DNA of 64,000 nt. Origin: Psoroptes ovis. Lineage: Eukaryota; Arthropoda; Arachnida; Sarcoptiformes; Psoroptidae. The DNA lies in the NCBI GenBank assembly GCA_002943765.1, contig PQWQ01000008.1:1178001-1242000 (forward strand). Reading direction: 5' to 3'. The notes below the pieces were generated by a model that worked only from the letters and a program-made list of their open reading frames with translations, ran no database searches and had not been told where the DNA came from. Below, in pieces: positions 37,201 through 47,788 of the stretch (position 1 is the first letter of the stretch; every line of letters begins with the position of its first letter). The position numbers and the translations under genes were made by a program.

Positions 37201-39185
37201 ACATTGAATTTGAGAAAAACAATTAAAACTAAATTAATAAATTAATTATTCATGAAAATTTGAATATGTTTTTTTTTTTTCAATTAAAAATAATTGTAAT
37301 TATTATTTACGATCTAAAAATCTATTCTTGTATTGCTTTTGGATTCCACCAAAGAATAGCCTTCATAGTTTTATTTTTTTGAGATAAAGAAGAACTTACA
37401 AGTAACCAGTGTGATGTACATTGATGTATGAGTGTGTGTTTGCACCGCTCTATCTAAGAATATGTAAGAATTTCATTGAAGAATTCTTCGAGAAGAATAT
37501 TATTTTCATTGAAAAGAATATCTTTGACGAATTTGTCAACCGAATGAATGAATGGATGAACAAATAATCTTTCTTCACTGATGAATGGACCAAAATAGAC
37601 CTAAGACGTTGTATGTATGTTTGTGATGTAAAATTAAAATTATATCTTATCTTGTGTAATTAATAATTAATTTTTTTTCTCTCACGAGTTTTTAATTTAG
37701 TTTTTGGGTTCAATGTGGCTTTATTTCGTTAAATTTCAACTAAATCAAACATTTATCAACAAATTCATTGTACAAGAATGATCCATCATTGAATTAAGGT
37801 CTAAAAATTCTACAATTCAATGATGGACCACCCAAACACCGGTTAAGACGATCTGCAGATTAAAGATCGATCACTGATTTACTGATCATCAATCATTAAA
37901 TCTGTAAAAAAGTCCGCAAAGTCAAAATTGCCGCATTATCGCTTCGAAATTCATTCGAAAATCCATTCAAAATCAATCAAGCGGATTATCTTTGCGAAAA
38001 TTTCTTCATTTTTCCAAGTACCGAAAGCACACACGCACACACACACTCTCGAATATTCCATAAATTAAATATTCAAATCACTAATACAATCACTAAAAAT
38101 GCAATCAAATTCAATTATGAATATTGTTTTGTTTTCGATATATGAGATGAAATAAATTCAATTTAAAACAAAATAAAAATATCATGGGGTTGTCCGAAAA
38201 ATTTTGTACCAGTTTTTTCAGTGATTCTATGCCGATTTAAAAGGCTACGACCTTCCGGACAACCTATTTAATTATATGCTTTTAATAAAAAGCTAAAAAT
38301 TGATTAAACATATGGCCCTGATATGCAAAAACACTTTTGCATGACCCTGAGTAACTCGTGTAGGAAAAAATCTAAAATACTCTTCAACTCGATTGAATAA
38401 AGAATCTTGCACGCTTGATACACACTTGAAATGGCGATTCTTGGGTGCCAGTCGATTGTTGAATATAATTTCTTTGGGTGCCCTCCAGGCGCCTGTCGAG
38501 CTGTGATGATAGCTTAAGAAGTGCATTACAAAATCACTGATAATTTGATATCTTTGAAAATTTGGGTGAAATAAAATAGCTTAAAAAGCAATCATTCATT
38601 CATAGATATTCTATTTGATAATTCCGTTGGGAAAACAGATTGAATTTATTTTCATTGAAAATTGATAAGAATTCTTTGAAATTTTCTAAAATTCTAAAAA
38701 TTAACAGAATCCAAGAATTTGAAGAATCAATAAAAATTTCAAGCGAATCTCAATAATTAGGGCCAGGCTTTTTGCAAAAAGCAGATTTCTAAGAAAATTC
38801 AAAGAATTTCAAGGTTTTCAAAATTACATTTGATAGCGTTGAACATCGAATCAAACCCTTTTGATTATAATTGACAATGAATCGTAGGTTATGGTAGATT
38901 ATGTGCCATAGATCAATTTCATCAATCAACTTGCTAAGTTTAAAAGGGTATAGGGTGAAAAAATTTACCTTTTTTAAGTTGATAATTATACAATTCAATT
39001 GATGATAATGACAATGATGAAAATCTTTGGGGTAGGTTTGATGGTAATCTTGATGATGATAATGATGATGATAATCTTAAATCATTATGATCATCATTGT
39101 TGTTGTTGTTGTTGTTGTTGATAATACAATTAATCAAAATAATTGATCGTAAAATAATAATTAATTTGATTGATACAATAAACAT
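34300..39185 (-). CDS. RECK: RECK, GPI-anchored Kazal-type protease inhibitor and Wnt co-receptor
   Basis: RECK restrains matrix metalloproteinases at the cell surface and, with GPR124 in vertebrates, decodes Wnt7. Exons on the minus strand: 39185-38969, 37123-36924, 36853-36677, 36613-35634, 35559-35356, 35293-35071, 34995-34300. All phases agree and give 898 residues (human 971). Exon 1 encodes a signal peptide, an Asn run and a Ser-rich stretch. Two cysteine-knot motifs follow, NCCQLTMVKNCRQNC and LCCRRSSSAECRNLC. They align best with the fourth and fifth of the five vertebrate knots (DQLWDCLL, then NWSKSWEKFD). Next come the Cys-rich CRD region and three Kazal-like modules: NCVENCLNF…NKCTVHC, the exon-6 module ICRIRSNQT…SKC, and GPVCGRNRQTYRTEC. 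The protein ends in a hydrophobic tail (IVLIIFVSFYFSLISM), which fits a GPI signal. Intron 1 (1845 nt) contains mini-mariner copy E. Exon 1 is the least certain part. Confidence 0.92.
38188..38264. mobile_element. Mini-mariner palindromic element, copy E
   Basis: The ends GGTTGTCCGAAAAATTTTG and CCTTCCGGACAACC are inverted with a few mismatches. The copy lies in RECK intron 1. Confidence 0.75.
38488..38500 (+). repeat. GGCGCCTGTCGAG core, locus 1
   Basis: GGCGCCTGTCGAG occurs within RECK intron 1. It is nearly the same as the core GGCGCCTATCGAG of the TTAA MITEs and recurs at 55202, 59008 and 62643. Probably a fragment of a related element. Confidence 0.5.
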
Positions 39186-40213
39186 GATTGAATGTTTTGA
39201 TCATAAAACGAATTGGGATTGAATTTTATGATTTTATTGTTTTTTCGTGATTATTTTTTAGAATTAAATTCAAATCATTTGATTCAAATCCAATTCAAAT
39301 TGACGATTGCCTGATCATTCCGATGAATGGTCTTGGTGATCGTATCGCTGCATCGTAAACAATGAATTCACGGCGGTAAAAACCGCAAAATTTGCATATT
39401 TTGATCTTATAAAATTTTCAAAATATTCAAATTCAATTCAATGCATTCGTATGCATACGACATTATTCAACTTTTACCATGCATAAATCACACATATGCT
39501 ACCACATGTGAATTGAATTGAATCTTATCAATCGTATTGATCGAAGAAGAAGGAAAACAAAAATATTTAATCAAATCTTCAATCATTGATAATTAACAAG
39601 TGCTGAGTGACAACAATTTTTTACATCTTAACCAGTCAAACTTTCTGATCAAAATTGTCATCAAAGCTGTCGGCTTTTGCATTGAAATAGTCAAAAATGC
39701 CCGAGCTGAACTCGGGCTCAGCAGTATTATAGCCAAAAACTGAAACGAAAATATCCGTGCAGCGCCTGTAAAATGACCAAATCTTATTTCAAAAATTTTT
39801 TTCCAATTTTTTAAAAACAAATGTTATTTTATCTCTTCGCAATACATTTGAATGTGTATGTGTGAATTTTTCTCAGTGTATTGATTGATTATTTTTTCTT
39901 AAAAATAAAGGAAAAATCAAACGGCAATCGTTTTAAAAATTTTAACTTTGTAATCATTGATTGATTGATGATGATAATTGATTGAATTGTATCAATAATG
40001 ATGATGATGATGATAACAATGAAGACGACGATGACGATCGGGTAAGAGTGTTTAGTTGTGAAGGCTGTCCGAAAAGTTTGATGCAGCTTAAATCATTGAT
40101 TTCAATTGATAAAACGGCCAGAACTTTTCGGACACCCGAATTTTTTCCTTGTTTGTTGTATGTGGTATTTGCTTGATCGTTGATTTGTTTCAATTCGATT
40201 CATCCAAAATTCA
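39186..40213. other. Intergenic between RECK and proctolin genes
   Basis: No gene is supported. RECK's promoter and the proctolin 3' UTR should lie here. A small perfect hairpin (GCCCGAG/CTCGGGC, 39699-39717) and mini-mariner copy F are present. Confidence 0.4.
40063..40137. mobile_element. Mini-mariner palindromic element, copy F
   Basis: The ends GGCTGTCCGAAAAGTTTG and AGAACTTTTCGGACACC are inverted. It lies 77 nt beyond the proctolin stop codon, so it may be transcribed within that gene's 3' UTR as a hairpin. Confidence 0.82.
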
Positions 40214-40843
40214 TTACAAAGGCGCCAACAAAGCCGAGCGTTTTGCTCTTGAAGCTTGCGACTGTTGCTGCGGCGATTGCGGCTGCTGCTGCGGTTGCAG
40301 ACCATTCATCAATGCTGCATCGTTGTCCACCATATGATTATTGCGTAGGATCGCGCAGAGATAATAGTAGCCATTCGAATTTGGCCAACCAGGCGAATCG
40401 ATCAATCGTTGTTGATCATTGTAATAGTCATTGTTGTTCATCGATGATGATGATGATGCGTCCAAGAGCTGAAAAGGAACCGAAAATGATCGGCAGATCA
40501 AAGAAACAAGCGGAAACATTCGAATTAGACTCGGCAAAATTCAAAGATTTCAAATTGGATTTAATTTGATTTCATTCATTGATTTAAGTGATTAGATTAT
40601 CAATCAAATAAACATGCAAACAAACAAACTTACAAGTCTTAATATTTCTTTAATTTCTTGCCGTCGTAATTGATCATTATTACTACGTGTCGGTAAATAT
40701 CTTCCCATAACCATTATTGTTGATTGTGGTAATATATTCATTAAGATGATTGTCATCAATAAACATGAATAAATAATCTTTGAAGATTTTGATGATTGAT
40801 TTGATTGATTGTTTGCCATTTCTGGGTTATTTCTTTGATTCAA
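40214..40843 (-). CDS. Proc: Proctolin precursor
   Basis: Proctolin (RYLPT) is an arthropod neuropeptide that modulates muscle and heart. Exons 40843-40634 and 40468-40214 (phase 0, donor GTAAGT, acceptor TTTTCAG) give 154 residues. A hydrophobic signal sequence (IIYSCLLMTIILMNILPQS) ends …MVMG, directly followed by RYLPT-R-S, as in insect precursors, where proctolin is the N-terminus of the mature chain. Next is a charged helix (DQLRRQEIKEILRLLLDA), then NSNGYYYLCAILR and a Gln/Pro-rich tail ending in the dibasic-type site ASRAKRS. Two ATGs are possible: 40843 or codon 9 (40819). The second gives a more usual signal peptide length. Confidence 0.9.
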
Positions 40844-41839
40844 TGATTTAATGAATGAATTAATTAATCGAATGAATTAATTGATTGATTTAGCCGAATA
40901 AATAATGATTTTGATTCTTAGAACTTAGCTTAATTCGGTTCTTTGATTGAAGAATCTTAACACTTGTGATTATCATTAACAAACACTTAGATCGCTATCA
41001 ATTCGGTGGTCAAAATAAATCGGAAATTCATTTGGCCAGAATTTGGCCATTTATATATGGACCGCCAATCACCATCAACCGAATCAAACCCTTGCAGACG
41101 CACATACACATCCGAAAACACACGCACAAACACAAACACATTTACACCAGCAACAATATGGCAGCTGGGTACCATATTATCTATGGTACCTTATAATATC
41201 TCCATGATAACACAATTTCCATGTTCATAATCATCATCATCATCAACATCATCTGTGAATAACATTAATTTTACAATCAAATCAACTGAATTACACAGAT
41301 GAATTTGATGCGCTCGAGCTAAAATACAGCCTAATAGTACTTAATTGCCAGTACCATCATTCATTACCATGTACATACCTCCACCACCACCACTGTTTAA
41401 TGCTATGAGTTTGCTTTCTTTGGCTTTGTTCTTCAGGCTTAAATATGGGCCATGCTTGGGCCCATATGTTGTGTGTGTGTGTGTGCGTGGCATCCTGATT
41501 GGAGAAATTTTCCATTAATCGAATTCCGTTACTTTGATTATAGAAACATTTGATTATCATCATCAATTCATTTCATTCATTCATTCGATGATTAACATAA
41601 TCATCATTCATATCGTTATTTGATCATTAACTAAACTAACTAAATGAATGAATTCATATTGATTGTGTTACATTCATAAAATTATGATGGACATGATCAT
41701 CATTATCATTGACCATCATCACCATCATTGATGATAACAACAACAAGATGATGATTAAATAACAAAGTTTAATGAACAAAATGTAAAATATAAAATTTCA
41801 TTTCGTTGAAAAAAAATAAAATTAACAAACAAACAAATC

Positions 41840-41995
41840 CGCTTCAGCCCCAATGGCACCCTTCGGGCGCCATAACTCAAAAACCTCGCTGCTCGCTTGG
41901 CGCCTGGGCAGGTACATTGTACATTGTACCGGTTGGCAGACTCATTGAATTGAATCGGCCTCTGGAGTGGCCAGCCGCCAGAGGATCTTAAAGTA
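41840..41995. repeat. GC-rich island with GGCGCC motifs
   Basis: The stretch is strikingly GC-rich for this window. It holds CTTCGGGCGCCAT, GCTTGGCGCCTGGGC and a doubled GTACATT/GTACATTGTACC. The GGCGCC motifs recall the TTAA element core, but no termini are visible. Probably a decayed mobile element. Confidence 0.35.
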
Positions 41996-43299
41996 TTAGC
42001 CTTAGACACGGATTCGACCAAAATTTGATGCAATTTACTCATCATCATCATTTCGATTCTTCGCTAATTTAATGCATCAAACATTATTCGAATGATGATC
42101 ATGATGAATTGTGATAATGAAATTATCATTTCGACGATGATGATGTTTTGATGATTGCTTTCAACAATCATAATAATAATAATACAAATATCACCATCAA
42201 ATGCTCAGTAATTCAAATACCATCAAACAGTCAGGAATTCAAATACCATTAAGGACCATACCCTGATGGATGATGGTGTTGTTGACGGATAATGATATTT
42301 ATCGAAATGTTCAAGGATTCCGAATCACGTTTCACAGAGTATTTATGCGAGAATATTAAGAGAAATGGCCCAAGAAATGATGCCTGGGGCATCACCATGA
42401 ACGATTCCAATGCCATAAATGCTTGTGATAGTATTGTGTCTATGGTAGATTGTGGAACAGAAATATTTCTTAGAAATACAAAGAATTCCGTTGCGAATTC
42501 TGCTCAGAATCCGCTTCGAAAAATTATTAAAAATTAATCAAGATTAATCATAATTAAATGCCATCATCGTTGATAACAAAGATGATGATTATACTGATGA
42601 TGATAATTACATTGATGATAATTAAAAATTCGGAGAAACTTTAAAAGTTTTCTTAGTACCAAAAGTAATTATTCAAAATAATTATCTGAATAATTGTTTA
42701 ATTATTTAAACATTTAAGCATTTGAACCTTTTTTTCAAGTATAAACATGACCAATACTACACATGTCCACACCAATAATCATCATTATCATCATCAAAGT
42801 AGTCAAAGTTGTCCATGGTATACGACGATTCAAAGACAAGAAATGATTTTGATGCAACTAACGCTCCAAGCGATGGTCGGGTATGGCAAGATATGAGCAT
42901 GTAACGAATGTCATGATGATCATAACGGTCATCATTTACACAGTGAATTGATCATGATTAAATATCGAAATGATTAATTATTAATCGATAATGTTTGCAA
43001 TATCAGATTTATTCATTATTTTTTGTTCTGTGAAAATGTCGATCATAGACTATCGAATATCGAAGACAAACATTCACGTCAATGATAATACTTTCGATAA
43101 ACATTTGCCATTCGTGATTCATTTGAATATTTGTTTGATCAAAATTTGATTAATATTCATCATTATTTCTATTTCTGTTTTCGAAAATAATCAATTATTC
43201 AAATATATGAATATATATTGATAACTTATGATTATTATTAGTATTGATTATTATCAATAATTAATTACATTTACTTTGTTTCTGATTCTATTGATCATA

Positions 43300-43380
43300 T
43301 TAGGCTGTCCGAAAAGTTCATTCCGCTCAATCAATAGAGTTGCTCATGAAAATCAGCCCAAAACTTTTCGGACAACCTAA
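43300..43380. mobile_element. Mini-mariner palindromic element, copy G (intact ends)
   Basis: TTAGGCTGTCCGAAAAGTTC and AACTTTTCGGACAACCTAA are inverted and are flanked by TA on both sides (43298-43299 and 43381-43382). This copy shows the full ends and the TA target duplication typical of Tc1/mariner elements. The interior CAATAGAGTTGCTCATGAAA is shared with copies R and S. Confidence 0.9.
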
Positions 43381-44066
43381 TATAATTGATACATTGAATT
43401 GATCTGATTTACATTTTGGATTTTTGATCATATCGATTCATCATTCATTTGATTCAATGAGATTTGAGTAGATTGGAACGAATATTTTGGCCTATTTTCA
43501 GATATCGATTATTTGATTTTTGAAATTTTGTTTCTGCTAGTGTTGTTGTTGGCAAATCATAAGCTAAAATGTAAATATTTTGATCATAAACACAGTGATT
43601 TGAAAATTTGATTTATTTTTTTTTTTTTTGGATTTATGTGTCATTTGTCTATTTAATGATATTGATTTAAACAAACAAAATCAAAAAAAAAAAAATTAAT
43701 ATTAATTAATGAATATTGATTTGAATATGATTTTTTTTGAAACGATTATGATGATGATGATAATTGATGATGTTTTAGCTTGTTAATTATGAAAAATTTC
43801 ATTCGGAAATGTTGTTTTCGAATGATATTAATATGAATACATGAATGATTATTCATTTTTGAACCATTTCTGGATTAATTTTTGGAAATGATCGAAAAAT
43901 GGTCGATTTAACCGAATTGAATTGATGATTTGATTTATTTTTGCCGCCAAATAAAAATTCAAAATAGAGAATCTAGCGCCATCTAGTGGTGGGAATTGGA
44001 GTTACATTTCAAAATGTTTTAAGGTTGACGATCAGTTTTCACGGTGGATTCTGTTAACTTTAAAGG

Positions 44067-44549
44067 TCATCGTTTATCTGAATCAGATAATGATTCTTCA
44101 TAACTAAACGAATCTGTAATCAACTCATCTTTCATTGATGGTAATTTTTCTCGTTGGAAAAAATCGTTGCCGTAAGTTGATGTTAACAACAGCCGTTGAT
44201 GATGTTGAGATGGTAAATCGTTTGATGATAATCCAGGATTATCTGCGATCAAAGAATCTTTAAGACTGCGGCCATCATCTGGATCAATCGGCTGATTATA
44301 GGCCGAGAGTAGCTGATTTCTTTTACCAAAACGTGGCGGTACTTTCAGTCGATCGGAATATTCTTTATCTAAACATTGAACATTGTTAACCATTACCATG
44401 ATCATCATCGAAATCGTTGTCAAAATCATTATCATCGTGATGGTTGATGATCGTCTGATGGTCGATGATGATGATCGGTAATTATGATGAACAATCATTG
44501 CTGAATCAATTGTTGATGAATCAATTATCGATTGTTGATGCGGCATCAT
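44067..44549 (-). CDS. Neuropeptide precursor, probable PPRF-amide
   Basis: A single exon encodes 160 residues. A hydrophobic signal (ITMIMILTTISMMIMVMVNNVQC) is preceded by about 38 residues, so an internal ATG may be the real start. Right after it is LDKEYSDRLKVPPRF followed by G-K-R, the classical amidation and cleavage signal. That predicts one amidated peptide of about 15 residues ending KVPPRF-amide. The remaining 85 residues are acidic and end SDSDKR. Peptides ending PRF-amide could belong to the PRX-amide group (pyrokinin, ecdysis-triggering hormone) or to RF-amides. I cannot assign the family. A TATA box lies about 110 nt upstream. Confidence 0.75.
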   Translation of the reverse strand: MMPHQQSIIDSSTIDSAMIVHHNYRSSSSTIRRSSTITMIMILTTISMMIMVMVNNVQCLDKEYSDRLKVPPRFGKRNQLLSAYNQPIDPDDGRSLKDSLIADNPGLSSNDLPSQHHQRLLLTSTYGNDFFQREKLPSMKDELITDSFSYEESLSDSDKR

Positions 44550-44657
44550 TGATATATCGATTCGGCCAAGTGTTTCGAATGAAAATTCGGTGAAATTTTC
44601 AATGAAAATCTCGGCGAAGAATATTCTAAAATGGAAAGTCTTTCACTTCGACCCACA

Positions 44658-44667
44658 CCTTTATATA
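44658..44667 (-). promoter_or_regulatory. TATA box of the PPRF-amide precursor gene
   Basis: On the minus strand the sequence GGTATATAAAGG lies about 110 nt before the first ATG. The local GC-containing surroundings make it stand out. This is a good match to an animal core promoter. Confidence 0.5.
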
Positions 44668-45117
44668 CCTGGCGATAATTGACGAAATTCTCAATTATCC
44701 CATCCTAACTTGATTGTCGAAATTAATGAATTATAGAATTGTCAATAAGAGAGATAATTGGCATCAATCAAACGATTGTGAATGAAAATAAGAAACGAAA
44801 CGAGAAAAACAATTCAAAAACGAAATGGAACACAATTTTTCAATTAATTAGTTTTGAGATTTTAATTAATTTAATTAATCAAACAATGATGCTCGTCGAT
44901 TGATTCGATTCAATTTTCAAACTGATTTCTATGGATGCAAATTTGAATAGGTTCGTTCCTGAAGCAATCTACCCTCCACGAGTCTTCGTTGAATCCCAAG
45001 AAACTGTTTTCTGTTTTAAAATTAAATTGAAGAATCTAAGAATTTTAAATTGATTTTAATTTTAGAAAAAAATTTGTAATTAAATTTCGATTGTTATTTG
45101 TCAACTTGTGAGTATTT

Positions 45118-45192
45118 GGTTGTCCGTAAAGTTCCCATCTTCAATTGGCTTATTTTATTGATATTCAGCACTGACCGGACTTTTCGGACAGC
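45118..45192. mobile_element. Mini-mariner palindromic element, copy H
   Basis: The ends GGTTGTCCGTAAAGTTCCC and CGGACTTTTCGGACAGC are inverted with some mismatches. It lies 81 nt before the large transposon. Confidence 0.75.
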
Positions 45193-45273
45193 ATAACACC
45201 AGTCACAATCTGTGAACAAATCTCTAGTGAATTTCTTTATATTGGATATTTCATTTTTTTTCAAATCTTGGTA

Positions 45274-46552
45274 TTACCTTGTCCGGCGTAAAGTTAGGGT
45301 GACATCTATCTAAATAATTCAGCAATCGCTTGATGTTTCGGGACCAAATTTTCACCACTAGTACTGGGACTAATGCTTCATCGAAAAAAAAAGAATTTTC
45401 GAATTTCCCTCAGAGATGACCCTAGAGTGGCCCATTTTAAAAAGGTCCAATAAAAACAGCATGATTTTGACAAAATCATCAAAATTCCAGGATTCACAGC
45501 TTCCAGAATCCAAAAACAATTGTGGGAAATTTTGATGGGCCTAGGATATTCTCAGAAAACAGAAGAAAAATCGATGATATCAATCATCAGTAGGAGAAAA
45601 AGCTTAAAAATGATCGAAGACTAGTCGTTTGTTTAAGGGTTGAAAAAGACCCGAGAATCCGAGGAATCAAAAAAATGTTTCAAGAATGTAAGAGCCTGGA
45701 ATGTTGGTGATCTGTCCCTCAAATTTGAAGTTCCTAGGAGCAGTGTGTGGAACATTACACCCCTAAAATCAAAGCAAGTCAGATTTCGAAAAATTCAAAT
45801 CCAACATTGGGACCCAAGACCAAATCACTTTGAAAAAAGATTGATGTCACAAGAGTTCACTTTGCTCAACACGTCTCTCAAAGTGATAGTGACACATTTC
45901 TCCCACTGAAAAATTCTGGGCCCCACTACAGCATTCTCTTGTTGAAGGAAGTGGAAATTTCACCCAGTTAAAGAAGAGCTAGGACCAAAATTTTTACAAC
46001 AGGGATCGGGTGAGAGAATAGCATTCTCATCATGACCATGGATATCCTTGTCATCGTCTTTCGGCATCTCTGGCACGAAAATTAAGCAATAACAACCAAG
46101 GCCCATAGGACGTTAATCGGGACCCATGGCCCCGTAAGAATGGTTGAAAAAGACTGCAAGGATATAATATTCTTCTTGATAATGTTTGGTTCCATGAAAA
46201 TTAAGTTGTCACGTGATTATCCCTGAAAAACTATTTTGACATTTAAAGTCGGGTCAATATGACCCAGGTCATAATTTTTGTGACCAAAACTGTCTTGTCT
46301 CGTGAAAATATGGATTTCAAGCATTCGATTACAAAATTTAAATATTTCCAAAAATACTGCTAATTTGGTCATTTTGAACAATTTGCAAAAGGGCCATTTT
46401 GACAAGGTCCCTAGGGTACTTGGGCCTTGAAAATCATTCATAAGGTTTGAAGAAAACTAAATTTTATTATGTTAAAGTTTCGCTAAGACATCTTCAATAG
46501 TTTTTGAAAAAATTGAATTTGAACACTCCTAACTTTACTCCGGACAAGGTAA
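45274..46552 (+). mobile_element. Decayed Tc1/mariner-like transposon, 1.28 kb
   Basis: TTACCTTGTCCGGCGTAAAG at the left and the inverse, ending CTTTACTCCGGACAAGGTAA, at the right form terminal repeats of about 28 bp with few mismatches, flanked by TA on both sides. Inside, the plus frame at 45640-45909 encodes a helix-turn-helix-like stretch (NVGDLSLKFEVPRSSVWNI) followed by RKIQIQHWDPRPNHFEKRL. This matches the paired-type DNA-binding part of Tc1/mariner transposases. Later frames are broken, and a catalytic DDE domain cannot be read, so the copy is inactive. Its first 13 bp resemble the ends of the short palindromic family. Confidence 0.82.
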
Positions 46553-46555
46553 TAC

Positions 46556-47788
46556 ATAAGAGTAAATGATTGAATTTAATTAAAAATTCAAATTTGTTTG
46601 TATTTGTTGGTTGATATTTCGATTCAATGATTTAAATTTATCAAATTTTGAATTAAATTAAAAGCCGATTCGATCAGAATTTTGTCAAGGTATGCGCTGA
46701 TTCACAATAGTAGCGCATAGTCCACAAATCTCACAACAAATTCATGATACGTTTGGCCAAAAACATCGATAAGACATCGAATGAGAAAATCGATCAATTT
46801 TAATTAATAAATCAACTTTGAATTCGATGAATGATCGAGAAATGATAATGAGCTTAGATCTAAACAATCGGACCATTCGACGCAAATCATTGAGCGTATT
46901 GGCTAGATAGGAATTTGTTAAAGGAATTAATTATATCAATTATTGATAATGTCATTATTAGCAGAAATTTTTAATTTTAGATTTGAATCAATATTGTTCG
47001 AATAACTATTTTAGCATATAAATTGTTTCGATAATAAAATAGTTATCGAAAAAAAACAATAATTATGATTTAAAAAAAAAAAAAATTCTAATCGATTATT
47101 TTATAATAAGTATATATCGATACTCTGGGTACAAGTTTTTGAGCATAATACTGAGCATAACGTCAATTTATTTGAATTATTTTTAAATAGATTGATTCAT
47201 ACACGATAAATTATGATTTATCGAGTTTGATGGGAAAAAAAATGAAAAGTTTTTTTCCACAAAAAAAATAACCTTACTAACAATTTTAAACAAAAAAAAA
47301 ATATTTATTGAAATCATTCATCAATGAAAGTTGGCTTTTAATCATTATGATAAGTTAATTATTGTTTCCGAAAAAACTTGCGATTGATATGCAGGGAAAT
47401 AGTTTCCAAAATAAAAAAATGAATTTTGTTGACGATGGTGTCTATTTATGATTGGTGAATATAATCAGAATTATCATTATTGATACATGAAATGATATCT
47501 TGAGAAATGTTCAACAAAAGTCATAAATCAAACCAAAAAGCAGGTAAGTGAATTTTGTTCATTTGAATATGCACAAATTAAGTTTTGAATTGACTTGTCA
47601 GATGATAATCAAGTATTCTTACAATTACTGATACATTGATTTCATTCATGGATTTTAATTAAAATAACGTTCATTGTTCGAATTCGATTACGAACCACAT
47701 TATTCATTTGTTAGAATATTTTCTTCAAGATTTTTCTGCGATAATATTGAAGAATCAAAAAAAATAATTTAAAAATATTTTACATTCT
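46556..47788. other. Intergenic before the GR-like gene
   Basis: AT-rich with A-runs and no recognisable coding region or repeat family member. The promoter of the GR-like gene should lie here. Confidence 0.4.

Larger units (their letters stand above)
40844..44066. other. Intergenic between the two neuropeptide genes
   Basis: No supported gene in 3.2 kb. It contains ATC/TCA runs, a perfect 8-bp hairpin GGTACCAT/ATGGTACC (about 41168-41190), a GC-rich island (listed) and mini-mariner copy G. The frame at 42292-42537 has no recognisable domain. Proctolin control regions should lie at the start of this stretch. Confidence 0.4.

Noticed and set aside
38293..38526. A 77-codon minus-strand frame in RECK intron 1
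   Set aside because: It overlaps the GGCGCC-core repeat, has no Cys-rich knot pattern, and fits no RECK domain.
40102..40569. Three plus-strand frames over the proctolin gene
   Set aside because: They are shadows of the spliced minus-strand proctolin exons and of a palindromic element.
42292..42537. An 81-codon plus-strand frame with a fairly mixed composition
   Set aside because: No recognisable motif, no splice partners, and it sits in otherwise non-coding DNA.
43974..43990. The motif AGCGCCATCTAGTGG
   Set aside because: It looks like a known recurrent insect-type fragment, but one copy alone gives no evidence of an element here.
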